From Gloeophyllum trabeum ATCC 11539 (lineage: Eukaryota; Basidiomycota; Agaricomycetes; Gloeophyllales; Gloeophyllaceae), in NCBI RefSeq assembly GCF_000344685.1, contig NW_006920422.1, positions 984,040 through 1,048,039 of the forward strand: a stretch of 64,000 bases of DNA. The letters are read 5' to 3'. The notes beneath the pieces are model-generated. The model ran no database searches. It was given only the letters and a program-made list of their open reading frames with translations, and was not told where the DNA came from. The translations under genes and the position numbers were made by a program. Below, in pieces: positions 46,352 to 56,644 of the stretch (within the stretch, counting starts at the first letter, position 1; each line of letters starts with the position of its first letter).

Positions 46352-46662
46352 CCCGTTTAAGTGGGATGTGGACGGCAGAGTATTACGAATACCTGCGTCG
46401 AGGATCGTGCACGTCGACTCAAGTGCGGCGAGGATGATCTGCAGCGAGAAAGAAACAGTTGCAGGGAAGCGTGCATCGGGAGCACCAGGGTGCCCCAGAT
46501 GAATGTTTCCGAGCACAAGTTTGCCCGGACGTCGTCCAGTGCGAATCCGAGTCTCCTCGCCAAGAGCGTGTCAAGTCAAACCACAGTATGACCTTGATGT
46601 CGGCACTTTCAATGTATCATCTTGTAGACAGACTCAATGAGTAGGAGACTCCCTTGCAGTGG

Positions 46663-46960
46663 ACAGTGCGACGAGGATCAGGGAGGAGGCTCGGAAGCAG
46701 ATCTGGTGAATCAAGATTTGATGGCACCCACGTGCTTTAGGCGTTCTAAATGAATTCGAAGCCACCGATCGAGTGGCTCCTCTGCACTGACCACACTGCC
46801 CGTTTGAATCGCTCTCTTCACGCTTTTGGCATGAATAATTCCAAGGGAGAAGCCCGACTGGCCTGAGGCGAGCAGTGCGTTGTCAGTCGGATTTACCGTG
46901 GACGGCACTTCACAGACCTCCCCGGCGTTCTCGACAATCTCAGTGACGCCTTAAAGGGTT
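46663..46960 (+). repeat. dispersed repeat, copy A
   Basis: About 300 bp, roughly 95% identical by eye to 52186-52499 in the same orientation. The minus strand reads an open frame with LDRWLRIHLERLKHVGAIKS ending at the same stop in both copies, so it may be a duplicated fragment of a coding exon. The source gene is not recognised. Confidence 0.8.
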
Positions 46961-47674
46961 TTCTAGTGTGACATGGTGTGACACTGCGTTGACCGTGTCA
47001 CGACCCGTCGTCCTTGCTACAATATATGCTCTCTCCCCGTTCGAAACAAATTCATATAGTTATTCAGGCAAATGAAAATGATCGGGAAGGTTTCTGTGCA
47101 AGTGAATGCTTGAATACGTGCACGAAGTAACTCAACCATCTTTCAGCCACTTTCTGCTTACACGCCGGAACTGGGCATTGCGCCTCCCCAGAATTGTGCC
47201 TACGATCTCACGGCCAATTGAATGGAAGGTGACCATATAATGGCCGGCCGAGAAATTACCCCAACACGCAGCCTTGTAACTCGGTGGTAACGCTCCAGAA
47301 AGCATTGCATCCTTTGTTGCTAACGTCAATAGCGACAGAGGACCTTTAGGGATACTTGACCCGACAGCAAAAAGGATTGCCCCTGGCATCCAGGAGTAGC
47401 AGCCAATTTGGTACCATGTACAGATCCTCACACTATACGCGCCTGGTCCGTGCGGGCTTTTGAACCCGAAGGATCTCAATCCTCCTTCAGCAGGGCATCT
47501 CTATTCTGCCCCGCGGAGAACCGTCAGCGCATCTCTGGAATATGTAGTGGATGATATCATGATCCCCGCTATGTAAAACCAATACCTGCGTAATTTGAAC
47601 GAGATTTGGTGGAGACGGAATCATATAACACACCCAGTACGTCAGCGAAACCCCGAGGCATTCCTCTTCCTCAC
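46961..47674. other. intergenic, no gene seen
   Basis: About 710 bp. A 115-codon minus-strand frame (47132-47479) has no recognisable domain. No tRNA could be folded here. Confidence 0.45.
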
Positions 47675-49020
47675 TCAAGGAGGCTGCGCTGCTGCCTTCC
47701 CCTTGCCTTTCGAGTTGGCCTTCCCAGTCTTGTTCCTACTGCCCGTCCCTCCAACCTTGTTCCCCACGGTGGGCTTCTTCCCCGCCGCGGGCTTCTTCCC
47801 CCCAGCAGGCTTCTTAACTCCCTTTCCTGCCTTCTTCTTGGGCTTCGGCATTGGCTTTGTCGCGGTCGGTGCATCTGAGCCCTCATCTTCAGATTCGTCA
47901 CGGTCCTCCTTTGGATCTGGGCTAGACGCGCGGGAGCTGGCTGGACTGATCGATGCATTCGGAAGGCCCCGTCCGCCACTGGTATGCGCCCCCCCTCCGC
48001 CTCCGTTGCCCAGAGTCTAGGGCGGCTCGATGGATAAGCAAGCGTTCAAACGTGAGGACCTCGCTTACCTGGGCTAATATTGTCATCCATCTGCACCCCA
48101 AGCCGAGTCGGGAAATGAATGAATAGGAATGTGACTGCAGAGCAAATAGATGTGCTCGCCTACATTTGTTGCTGCATGGCATTGCTCGCTGCTATCTGCT
48201 TCAGGAGCTGGCGGTTCGCATCGGCTAACACCTGGGTCGCTGCATCCACTTGCGGCTTGGGCTCCGGTTTGACAACAACATCGCCTGTGCTCGTGGACCT
48301 GCCTCCTCTTCCCTGACCGTCGCTGTATTGGCCTCTATCATAGTTGGCCTGCAGGGAACGCTGGTATGTGAACGTCCAGTACTGGGATGTATCATATGCA
48401 GCTACAGGCTGTAACACACATGATATAATTCAACATTAGATGGGTGGTGGCCAAATGTACCATGGGTGAGCACGAACAGACCTTCAAGTCGTACCCGCCT
48501 TTCCTGCTGGCCCCCCATTGAGCAACGACATACTTCTCTCCGGAACTGTTTCTGATGCTGATACCAAGGCCTTGTAGGTGAATCTCATATTGTACATCAC
48601 TGACGCCCTTACTAGTAATAGTTGAGCTCCCTGAGCGCCGCAGTGATTCGGAAGGGATATCTGTGGTGTAACGCCACCAGGCTGTCCTTCGTCTGCAAGC
48701 GTCATGTCATTGCGTACGGAAGCCGAATTTTGGGCACATTTATGTAGAGAACGCACGTCCGTTATGCTGGCACGCAGGCGCTTTTGCACGGCGGTCAGCG
48801 TGTAACCGCCACGCTGCCGCTCAACCCGGAATTCCTATCCTCGGTTTCAGGTCCGAGGTCCCTCGCGCCCGTGGAGCTGAGAGTTGATACTTACGGTCCA
48901 TTGTCCAACGTACCTCGCCTCCCAGAGCTGGAGCTCGGACCAAGAGGCCGCGTCGGGCCCGATAGCCAGCACACGCCCAGTCGAGACGTTCGTGATATTG
49001 TAGATCCCCTCCTGAAGCAT
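47675..49020 (-). CDS. beta-trefoil (ricin-B-like) lectin 1 with lysine-rich tail
   Basis: Start at 49020: MLQEGIYNITNVSTGRVLAI, with no signal peptide. After an intron, EFRVERQRGGYTLTAVQK continues the trefoil, then ISIRNSSGEKYVVAQWGASR and, after another intron, YDTSQYWTFTYQRS. This order (YxITNV.TG...L.IG / EFRVE / QYW.F.YQ) is shared with the gene at 54.7-55.7 kb and fits fungal ricin-B-like lectins that act inside cells or by non-classical release. The C-terminus, reached through two more probable introns, ends in Lys/Pro/Gly repeats (KKPAGGKKPAAGKKPTVGNK). The middle splice sites (about 48600-48790) are uncertain. Carbohydrate specificity unknown. Confidence 0.65.
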
Positions 49021-49068
49021 AGTTGCGGGTCGTCCTACCGGACGCGGACACCAGGATGGCAGGGGGGG

Positions 49069-49076
49069 ATATTTAT
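49069..49076 (-). promoter_or_regulatory. AT-rich promoter element of lectin 1
   Basis: ATAAATAT on the minus strand, about 50 bp upstream of the ATG. The same GATATTTATC(G/A)AG block sits 57 bp upstream of lectin 2. Confidence 0.5.
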
Positions 49077-49654
49077 CGAGTCCTATGCGTAATCGAGGTG
49101 CCGCTCTTCAGCGGATGATATCTATGAGCGCTCGAGCAAACAACAGTACACGTCCAAACACTTTTGTGACATTCGAAAAGACTATGACTCACCACTCGCC
49201 TTCCTCTTCCATTCTATCCAATGAATTGAACCTTGTCTTATCTTGGGGAGATTCGGAAGCACCGGCATAAGCGCCTAGGGAAAACAGCGGGAAACGGGAT
49301 GCCGGAGGATGCAACGAATGGAGATGGGCTGCTTAGAGATACTATTGCACACAAGATTGATAACATCCAGGGTATATCGATAGGCGCCTGTTGACCGATG
49401 CGATGTTTTCATATGATGAACATATGATAAGGCTGCTTTTGCAATACTGGCAAATGGGAGAGGTCGTCTAAGAAGAGCGCGCTATACTGGCGTCACGACT
49501 CTTGTCCAAAGCGGTCATGAGAAAGGGCAGAAGGCAGCGCTTGAGAGAGAAACGCAGAGAAGTGAGGAATGCCATTGTAAGCAAGCAAATGACGGGAGAA
49601 GATAAGTATGTCTCACAGGCATTCACGTTCACTGTACCCCCAACCAGATTTCCA

Positions 49655-50837
49655 ATGTCCTCCGAGTCTCAGCAGTCGTCTGACGAAGACGAGTACTATG
49701 AGAGCCTGCCGGTCGACGTAAAGCGGGCCATACAGGGCTTGCGAGGGCTGCAAGTAGCCCAAGTCGGAATCCGGAAAATTTTCCAGAAAGAAGTTCTGGC
49801 ACTGGAGCGCAAGGTACGTATACCAGTCCAATAGACAGAAAACGATAGCCGATACAGCCACGTCGAGCAGTACTCCAAGGACCTGAATGCCCTGTACCAA
49901 CGGAGAAAGCAAGTCCTCCTTGGCAAGATTGGTGTAAGCAAAGAGGAGATCATACTCGGTGAGGTAGAGAGCCTGAAGGAGGACGAGGAGTACCGCACTC
50001 TCCCTCCACTCCCAGAAGGTGCCACGACCGCGCCGCGCGCGCGGGTTCCCATGTTCTGGCTGAGAGTATTGAAAGGCCACCCCGACATCGAAAAGATGAT
50101 ACAGGAGAAGGACGAACCCGCTCTGCAGCATCTCACAGATATCACAGTCTCATATCCGACAACACCCTCCCCTTCCTTCTCCATCCACTTCCGGTTCTCC
50201 CCCAACGAGTTCTTCTCGAACTCGGTGCTGAGTAAGACGTATGTCTACAAGGTTTGTTGATTCGTTTCCTTGCTTGCGGGTGTTGCCGCCATTTGTGCTG
50301 CTGAGTGAATTGCAACCGTGCAGGATGAGATCAGCTTTTTCGGCCGGCTTTTGTACAGCCATGTTACTGCAGGTACTGTCCAATGGAAGAGCAGCAAGGA
50401 CCTGACGAAACTGCCCGAAGAGACCAAGAAACTCAAGGACAATTCACCTGGACGAGAAGACGAAGAGTCTGACGATGAAGGCGATACAATGTCCTTTTTC
50501 AGTTTCTTCTGCCCTCCACCATCCATCACCCAGCCCGAAGAGAGCGATGATGCAAGGAGGGAAGATGAGCGGGATGTCCTGCTAGAAGAGGAATTTGAGA
50601 TTGGCGAAGCACTGAAGGATCACGTGCGTATACATGCATGCGTCTTTTGGCCGAGAGGCTAACAAGCAGCAGGTCCTTCCAAGGGCAATCGATTATTTTA
50701 CTGGGGATGCACTGTGGCATGAGCTGAATGAAAACTCGGACCATCGCTCAGACACTGACACAGACAATTCGGAAGAAGACGAAGATGCTGACAACAAGGC
50801 AGAAGAGGCAGAAGAGGAAGAAGGGGAAGAAGATTAG
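49655..50837 (+). CDS. NAP1-like nucleosome assembly protein
   Basis: Start MSSESQQSSDEDEYYESLPV at 49655; an upstream exon cannot be excluded. Exon junctions: LERK|YSKDLNALYQRR, YVYK|DEISFFGRLL and LKDH|VLPRAIDYFTGDAL, all phase 0. Typical NAP1 blocks are present: the long helix region (QGLRGLQVAQVGIRKIFQKE), VPMFWLRVLKGHPDIEKMIQ, SIHFRFSPNEFFSN, SFFSFFCPPP, EEFEIGEALKDH, and a long acidic tail (EEDEDADNKAEEAEEEEGEE). NAP1 proteins chaperone histones H2A-H2B. The frame is intact, but the N-terminal region and the insert before FWL are shorter than in canonical NAP1, so it looks like a diverged accessory paralog. It faces lectin 1 divergently. Confidence 0.85.
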
Positions 50838-52185
50838 GTCCGGATGGGGTCACAGCATGGCACATATGTTTTGGGTCCCATTGTTACGTTTCTTGAGTAC
50901 TCGAGCACACTTGAATACCTGTACAGTATCGAAATGTTCACTGACACCATGCGTCTGTCATTGAGGGGAGCTATGGTATGGTTGCCCTTACAAATGTAGT
51001 GCCATACAGTATACATGCACAGATAAGAAACTTGTCTAGGAGGCAGACCTTGGGATTGATATTTTGCTGAGTCAAGACACACTTCAACTGCATTGGAAGG
51101 AGAAGACAATGGCAACAACCTATAACCTTGCCAAGACAAAACAACCACAATAATGTCACAGAATATTGGATGCACCCGGGACATGGGGGCAGCATGAGAA
51201 ATCCAAGTTCAAGAACTGCACCCAGGTCTGGAATATCAGAGGGAACTAGTGTGGGGGAGCTATTCAGTGAACTCCCTAAGACATCTAGCCTTGGTGAAAT
51301 ATCTTTAGCTGTGAAGCTTGTCAATCTACAAGAAATTTCCCCATAGAAACATTGGTCCTCAATTGTTACACCCAAGGAGAAGCAAATTCATCTGAGAGCT
51401 CACGCCCAAATATCACATGCTGGCTATCTTCATATTTTTCTTCCAATGGTGTATATTATAGCACCCGTCAACTCGGGTCACTTCTGACACACACCATATG
51501 ATCAATCTAAGTTGACTCAGATAAGGTCTAGCATCATACCATCACTTGAAGACCTCATGGCAACCCTTCTGGACCTGGTGCTAGTTCTTCAAACTTTCTT
51601 CAATGACGGCCTCGATATGCACTGTGCACTGTATGTTTTGTTGGCTTTACCTGCGCTCTATCCATTGTTCCGGTTGCATGAAAATCAGACTGCAAGATGG
51701 GATCAAGGAGAAACTGGCTGGTTCACTACAATTTGGAAGCTTCTGTACTTTCTCTTTCATCCAGAGGAGTCCCGAGGAAGTCCAGAGCTCGATGGGGAAC
51801 CACCCTGGGACTGCAAAATTCAATTCATGTACCATCACCTAGACAATATTACCTCGACATTGAAGGGGATATGAGTGAGTTCAGTCCAGCGTACTCTTTA
51901 TATCACCCTTCACCCATTATTCTATGCACTGAATGGGTGGACTGTATACTCTGCCCACAGGACAGCCCACCATGCACACCACGAAGATGTACCGAGATGA
52001 ATCAAGTAAAATCTGTCGCGGAGACCGGAGCAGCCGGGAACGCATATCTGGTGGTTGGACATTCCACTGAGAACCTCGAGACCTCTGATCAACCCTAGGG
52101 GACTGGGTACATAGGTCTCAGCAAGACTATGCTACGGGTTCTCGGCAAGAAGGTGAGCCGCCCGTCCGGATGAGGCTTACAGATG
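50838..52185. other. AT-richer stretch, possible repeat debris
   Basis: About 1.35 kb whose composition resembles the AT-rich end of the window more than the neighbouring genes. Frames of 75-135 codons (for example 51512-51874 plus and 50971-51375 minus) show no domain. Perhaps transposon remains, but nothing diagnostic is visible. Confidence 0.4.
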
Positions 52186-52499
52186 GCAGTGCAACGAGGA
52201 TCAGGGAGGAGGCTCGGAAGCAGATCTGGTGAATCGAGATTTGATGGCACCCACGTGCTTTAGGCGTTCTAAATGAATTCGAAGCCACCGATCGAGTGGC
52301 TCCTCTGCACTGACCACTGAGCATCACTGCCCGTTCGAATCGCTCTCTTCACGCTTTTGGCATGAACAATTCTAATGGAGAAGCCCGACTAGCCTGAGGC
52401 GAGCAGTGCGTTGTCAGTCCGATTTACCGTGGACGGCACTTCACAGACCTCCCCGGCATCGGGCGTTCTCGAGAATCTCAGTGACGCCTTAAAGGGTTT
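52186..52499 (+). repeat. dispersed repeat, copy B
   Basis: Direct copy of 46663-46960 with a small insertion near 52316-52325 and another near 52458-52462. The two copies lie upstream of hydrophobins 5 and 4 respectively, in opposite relative orientations. Confidence 0.8.
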
Positions 52500-53142
52500 G
52501 CTGCATGACTTGGTTCGAACCCCAGTGGTTTTAGGAATACGACTTGACCGAGGGTGAAGGAAGGCCTGGAGAGTCGGGAACGGATCGTCGGCTCCGTCCA
52601 GCTGGGCTTCGCACATCACTTCTGTTCTCCGGCATGGACGTCGTTGTCAGCCGCCCGCTCACTCTCGACCGACTAGCAGCTCGAGCAACCCCGAACGGAG
52701 CCATGTCGCCCGCATATAGCCACTGTATCCAAGGGCGCGCTTGAGCTGCCTCTTGCCTATCGCCCCACCTCCGTAATGACCGGTTCGCGCTATGACCAAT
52801 ATTCGATATCACGCCCGCCCTGATCTGCGCTCGAGCCCGCGTCACCTCTTTTACAGCGGTCCCAAAATCGAAGCCGTCGGTGCCCGCGTGCTCCCACGAA
52901 TTACTCAACTCGGCGGTTGATGAGCTTGTCACCGTCCCCAATGTGAACAGCTCCACGCCTTTCACGATGCCGCCCCGCCCCCCGGGATTACCTGCGCCCG
53001 CCTATCGTAAGCCTCCTCCCTCTTCACCTCGCGTACTATAAAGCCCCTCCTCTCTCACCCGAAACCCCATCTCGCGTCTCTGCCTTCCCCTACGTGCATC
53101 CACACCCAAGCCTCTCACCGCTCGCTTTACACTCAACCAACC
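52500..53142. other. promoter region of hydrophobin 5
   Basis: About 640 bp. Contains the TATA box at 53037-53042. A GGTTCGAACC palindrome near 52512 resembles a tRNA T-arm, but no tRNA could be completed around it. Confidence 0.45.
53037..53042 (+). promoter_or_regulatory. TATA box of hydrophobin 5
   Basis: TATAAA 101 bp upstream of the ATG, matching the spacing in the other hydrophobin genes. Confidence 0.65.
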
Positions 53143-53597
53143 ATGTTCACCGCCGCGAAACTCGCCACCCTCCTCTCCCTCTCGCTCGCCGCCCTCGCCG
53201 TCCCCGCCCCCGGTGGCTCCGGCTCTGTCTCGCAGTGCAACACCGGCCCCGTGCAGTGCTGCCAGAGCGTCCAGAGCTCTGGCGACCCCGGCGTCACCTC
53301 GCTCCTCGGCCTGCTCGGCATCGTCCTCGACGGCGCGAACGTGCCCATTGGCCTGACGTGCTCGCCTATCAACGTTCTCGGGCTGGGGCAGGGCGCGTCC
53401 TGGTGAGTCCTGGTCGATCAGCAGGGGGAAGGAGGTGCTGATTGGCTGTTTAGTGATGCGAACCCGGTGTGCTGCGAGGACAACTCGAGTGAGTGTGCTT
53501 GACCTCTGCAGACACTTTGTTAGGTGCTGATGTATGTGTTCGTTTTGTAGACTCGCTCGTCTCGGTTGGTTGCGTACCCGTGAACCTGGTCGGGTAA
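53143..53597 (+). CDS. class I hydrophobin 5
   Basis: Exons 53143-53402, 53454-53488 (35 nt) and 53551-53597 (47 nt) give 113 residues. Signal peptide MFTAAKLATLLSLSLAALAV, then cysteines in SQCNTG, VQCCQS, LTCSPINVLG, SCDANPVCCED and VGCVPVNLVG. The core LLGLLGIVLDGANVPIGLTC is the most canonical class I sequence of the set. It is the only plus-strand hydrophobin in the window. Codon choice is strongly C-ending, as in many highly expressed fungal genes. Confidence 0.95.
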
Positions 53598-54300
53598 ATT
53601 GCCCTTTGACAAAAGGTACGCTTACTATCGCTTTCCAATTCTGCCTAGACCCATCAGCTGGTCTCAGAAGGAAGCGTGCAAAAGTGTCGCAAAGTTTCAT
53701 TCGCAGACGATCGCTGTTCTTTGTTTTTGTTGTTCCGCAGATACACGGGTTTCGGGAGGGAGAGGAAATACGAAAGGACTGTGTTTATTACTTCCTTGTC
53801 GCTTCGTAGTTTTTAGGTTATGTTGTTCAATGTGCCATACACGATGTCAATTGTACATATGGAAAGTTCATCCGAGGACGGCTAAGCGTGTGAGGGTACT
53901 TGTCACTTCCTTGTTACGACTCCCCACGAATCCGGCACTGCACCTCTGATCTCCTGAGTATTTCTAGCCCAGCGACGCCTCACTCTTACTTGACATTATC
54001 GTGTTACATCCAGACAAACAACCATAGCGCCATGCGAAGAATACGGCGGTGAGGCCCTGCGAGCGCGGCGCAGTCTAGTACCTTGGACATAGAAATTTCA
54101 AGGGCAAGTGAACCAAAAGACCTGAGCAATCCGGTATGGTGCAACGCTGGTCCCGACAATCACAGGGATTATATTGTATGTACGCGTCAAAATCCAATTA
54201 CTTTCTTATTTGTGGACTTCGGAACAGGTAGCTCGAACGTTGGAGTACTGGGACTTGTTCGTCACGACAGGACGGGTTTGTCATAGACGACCACTTTCTT
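53598..54300. other. 3' flank of hydrophobin 5
   Basis: About 700 bp up to a MITE-like element. Short frames only. Confidence 0.45.
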
Positions 54301-54593
54301 CATCAGGAAAAGGTGCAAGCGTCTGACAGCGTCTGAGGCGCCTGACAGCAGACTGTCAGACCGCGTCAGACGGTCGTCGACCAATCAGATTGCGAGAAAT
54401 TCTGACAGGCTCCCGACCGTCAGAACCTCCAATTTTGATTCCGTCACTCCAAATACACCAGATACTAGCTAGGATTGCAGGTACATGATTATAGAGCAAA
54501 AAGGAAATTATTACATGTGGTTTAGATGTGTGATGCCTGTAAAAAAAGTTGTCAGACCCATCAGACCGTCGGAGATTGGACTTTTTCCTGATG
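54301..54593. mobile_element. small MITE-like element rich in TCAGAC motifs
   Basis: Ends read CATCAGGAAAA (54301-54311) and TTTTTCCTGATG (54582-54593), an 11-bp terminal inverted repeat, possibly bordered by a CTT triplet. Inside, near both ends, are several copies of GTCTGAC/GTCAGAC and ACCGTC in both orientations. No coding capacity. The boundary and class are tentative. Confidence 0.4.
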
Positions 54594-54752
54594 CTTGACA
54601 GTTCGTGCCACCGAGTGTGGCGTCAATAGCGGCCCCGGTCCTAGTGACCTCGGGATGATAGTTACATTACGCACGAGATCGCGACTGACACTGACAACCG
54701 GACACAGACATATTCATACATAAGAACGTCCAGGCTGAAGCTCCGACGTGCA

Positions 54753-55732
54753 TTAATACTTCACACCCTTCCCGTCTGGTCCGATCGTACGCCACGACGT
54801 GCTCCTCCTCCGTGTCTCGGGCTTTTTGCCCCCCGCCCCGGGATTTTTCTTGGGCGTCGGCTTCGGCTTTGGGGCGGGTGGGAGTGCGCCGGGGGGAGCG
54901 CCATCGATGTTGGGTCCGAAGTGGGCCTTTTTTCCTTCTCCTTTTGCTGTATGGTCGTTCGTGTTCTGCCCGCCGCCCGTCTTGCCGTTGTTCTGGGTCT
55001 GCCCTCCGCCCGTCTTCCCGTCGTCCTTCGGCGGCAGAGGAGACTGGTAGTCAAATCTCCAGTACTGCGTGGGCTCCCCGCTCTCGCGCTTGGACGTGAC
55101 CGTCAGCTGCCGACCCAACGGTGAGTCATAATAAATGCAGCAGGGCGAACGCGTATACCTTTAACCCGCCGCCGCTGCTTTTCCTGACTGCGACGTACGT
55201 CTGTTCGGGACGGTCGGAGATGCTACAGAAGTTCACGCGTTACTTGGAGCAGCGGCAGCATCATCTGACTGCGCGCGTGCTCTTACCGATAATACTGCGT
55301 CGGCGTCGAAGTCGGGACCAGGCAGAATTGGTAAGGGGCCGACACGGAGGCCACCGGGACGCCGACGCCCTGCAGTGACCATGATCCGGATTCCGGCGGA
55401 CAAAAGCGTGGCGTGGCGGCGGACGCACCTGTGTGATACGCGCGTAGCACTTGTCGTTGTGCGCGGCTGCCAGCGTCACGATGAAGCAGTCGCCGGCGGG
55501 CGCGGGCCTGCGCAAGGTCCTGCCCTCCACGCGGAATTCCTGACCACGCACACATACGTATCCCGCCTCGCACTTGAAGAAGCACTGGCACACTTACACA
55601 CCACGGTGTGGTAATGGGGCTGCTGAGAATGAGCTCCGACCGCTCGTCGGCGTTGGCGCCGATAGTCAGCGCCTGGCCGGTGTACACGTTCGTGATTTGG
55701 TAGGTCCCCGAGACCTGCGGGTGGATGGGCAT
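54753..55732 (-). CDS. beta-trefoil (ricin-B-like) lectin 2 with basic tail
   Basis: Start at 55732: MPIHPQVSGTYQITNVYTGQ, then ALTIGANADERSELILSSP. After an intron comes EFRVEGRTLRRPAPAGDCFI and HNDKCYARITQ, then GVPVASVSAPYQFCLVPTST. Further introns lead to ISDRPEQTYVAVRKSSGGGL and LTVTSKRESGEPTQYWRFDY. The tail holds GKTGGGQ repeats and a basic, Pro-rich end (PPAPKPKPTPKKNPGAGGKK) finishing GPDGKGVKY at 54753. Four introns, all GT/AG and frame-keeping. No signal peptide. Same architecture as lectin 1; glycan-binding role inferred from the fold family. Confidence 0.72.
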
Positions 55733-56320
55733 GGCTGGGTTGAAGGTGGTCTAGTCTCCGCGAGTGTGACGAGAGCGGGAGGAGAGGATATTTATCAAGC
55801 CCCCCTCCCCCTTCTGTGAGCGAGGGAACGCGCGCTCACAGCGCTGATTAATTACAGTACGGATTTGTCCACCGGGAGATTGAACCTTGTCGTACCCTGA
55901 CTGGATCGCTGATGCGTGAGCGGGGGGCGACAGCGGCGAATTAGCTACTCCGACAACGAGTACAGCTTGGATGGATAGAAGTGCTGCTTGAGCAATGACA
56001 CCCAGGAATACCCGTAGGCGCGCGTCAACCCCAGCGATGTCTTCACAGGGTGGACATATGACAAGGCTTCCCTGGCGAGCAGGGTTCAGGCCCTCCCCAA
56101 AGAAAGACACCCGGGCGTTAGACATCAGCATGGAAGCGGGTCTGAAGCGCTGCATCCACGGGCATGACGAAGGCCCTGAAGACATTGTTAGATCCCCCAG
56201 ACTGCTGGAGCATATCACTGTAAGCAAGAAAGAAGCAGCGAGAGATAAGGATGGCTTGTTGGCCCTCATATGATGTTCCTCGACACGCCCCACCCCCCAG
56301 ATTCAGACATCACCCTCAGC
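55733..56320. other. divergent spacer between lectin 2 and the NAP1 relic
   Basis: About 590 bp. Near 56217-56248 it resembles the sequence upstream of NAP1 (GTAAGCAAGAAAG here, GTAAGCAAGCAAA at 49577), which supports descent of both spacers from one ancestor. Confidence 0.5.
55789..55796 (-). promoter_or_regulatory. AT-rich promoter element of lectin 2
   Basis: ATAAATAT on the minus strand, 57 bp upstream of the ATG, inside a block shared with lectin 1. Confidence 0.5.
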
Positions 56321-56322
56321 AG

Positions 56323-56609
56323 ATGTCCAGCCAAGAAGCACTAGCCGGTAGAGGGCTACAACTTGGCCAGGTCGGCTTCCAGAAGCGATTCCACCAAGAA
56401 ATCTTTGCGCTGGAGTGGGAGGTAGGCACGAGGCAAAGACACCGCGGTCCTGATGGCTGACCGCGACACCCTCGGGACAGCACTCCAAGGATTTAGAGGC
56501 GCTGTACGAGCGGCATCAGGAAAACCGGGATGAGACTGCAAAGGTTTGCAAAGCCTTGCATACCTCGCAGACCTCCAAGCCTGCATCAGCACTTCTGCAT
56601 CTGTCCTGA
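56323..56609 (+). pseudogene. NAP1-like relic
   Basis: MSSQEALAGRGLQLGQVGFQ KRFHQEIFALEWE matches the start of the NAP1 gene at 49.7 kb. A probable intron then leads to HSKDLEALYERHQENRD. The frame ends soon after in unrelated sequence (LLHLS and stop), and none of the downstream NAP1 blocks is present. It lies divergent to lectin 2 exactly as NAP1 lies to lectin 1. Confidence 0.75.
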
Positions 56610-56624
56610 CAACTCCTGACAGCT

Positions 56625-56644
56625 CCTGAGGAAATTTCCTCAGG
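56625..56644. repeat. 20-bp perfect palindrome in a CTCAGGAG-rich patch
   Basis: CCTGAGGAAATTTCCTCAGG is its own reverse complement. It is surrounded (56610-56690) by further CTCAGGAG/CTCCTGAG units. This could be the end of a degraded element or a protein-binding patch. Confidence 0.8.

Noticed and set aside
47440..47515. Possible tRNA on the minus strand (GGTTCAAAAGCCC)
   Set aside because: The loop has eight bases and no cloverleaf can be completed.
50971..52098. Open frames near 51-52 kb as a gene or transposase
   Set aside because: No catalytic or structural motif could be read and the frames do not join through plausible introns.
52505..52530. tRNA T-arm-like GGTTCGAACC
   Set aside because: No matching D-arm, anticodon arm or acceptor stem on either strand.
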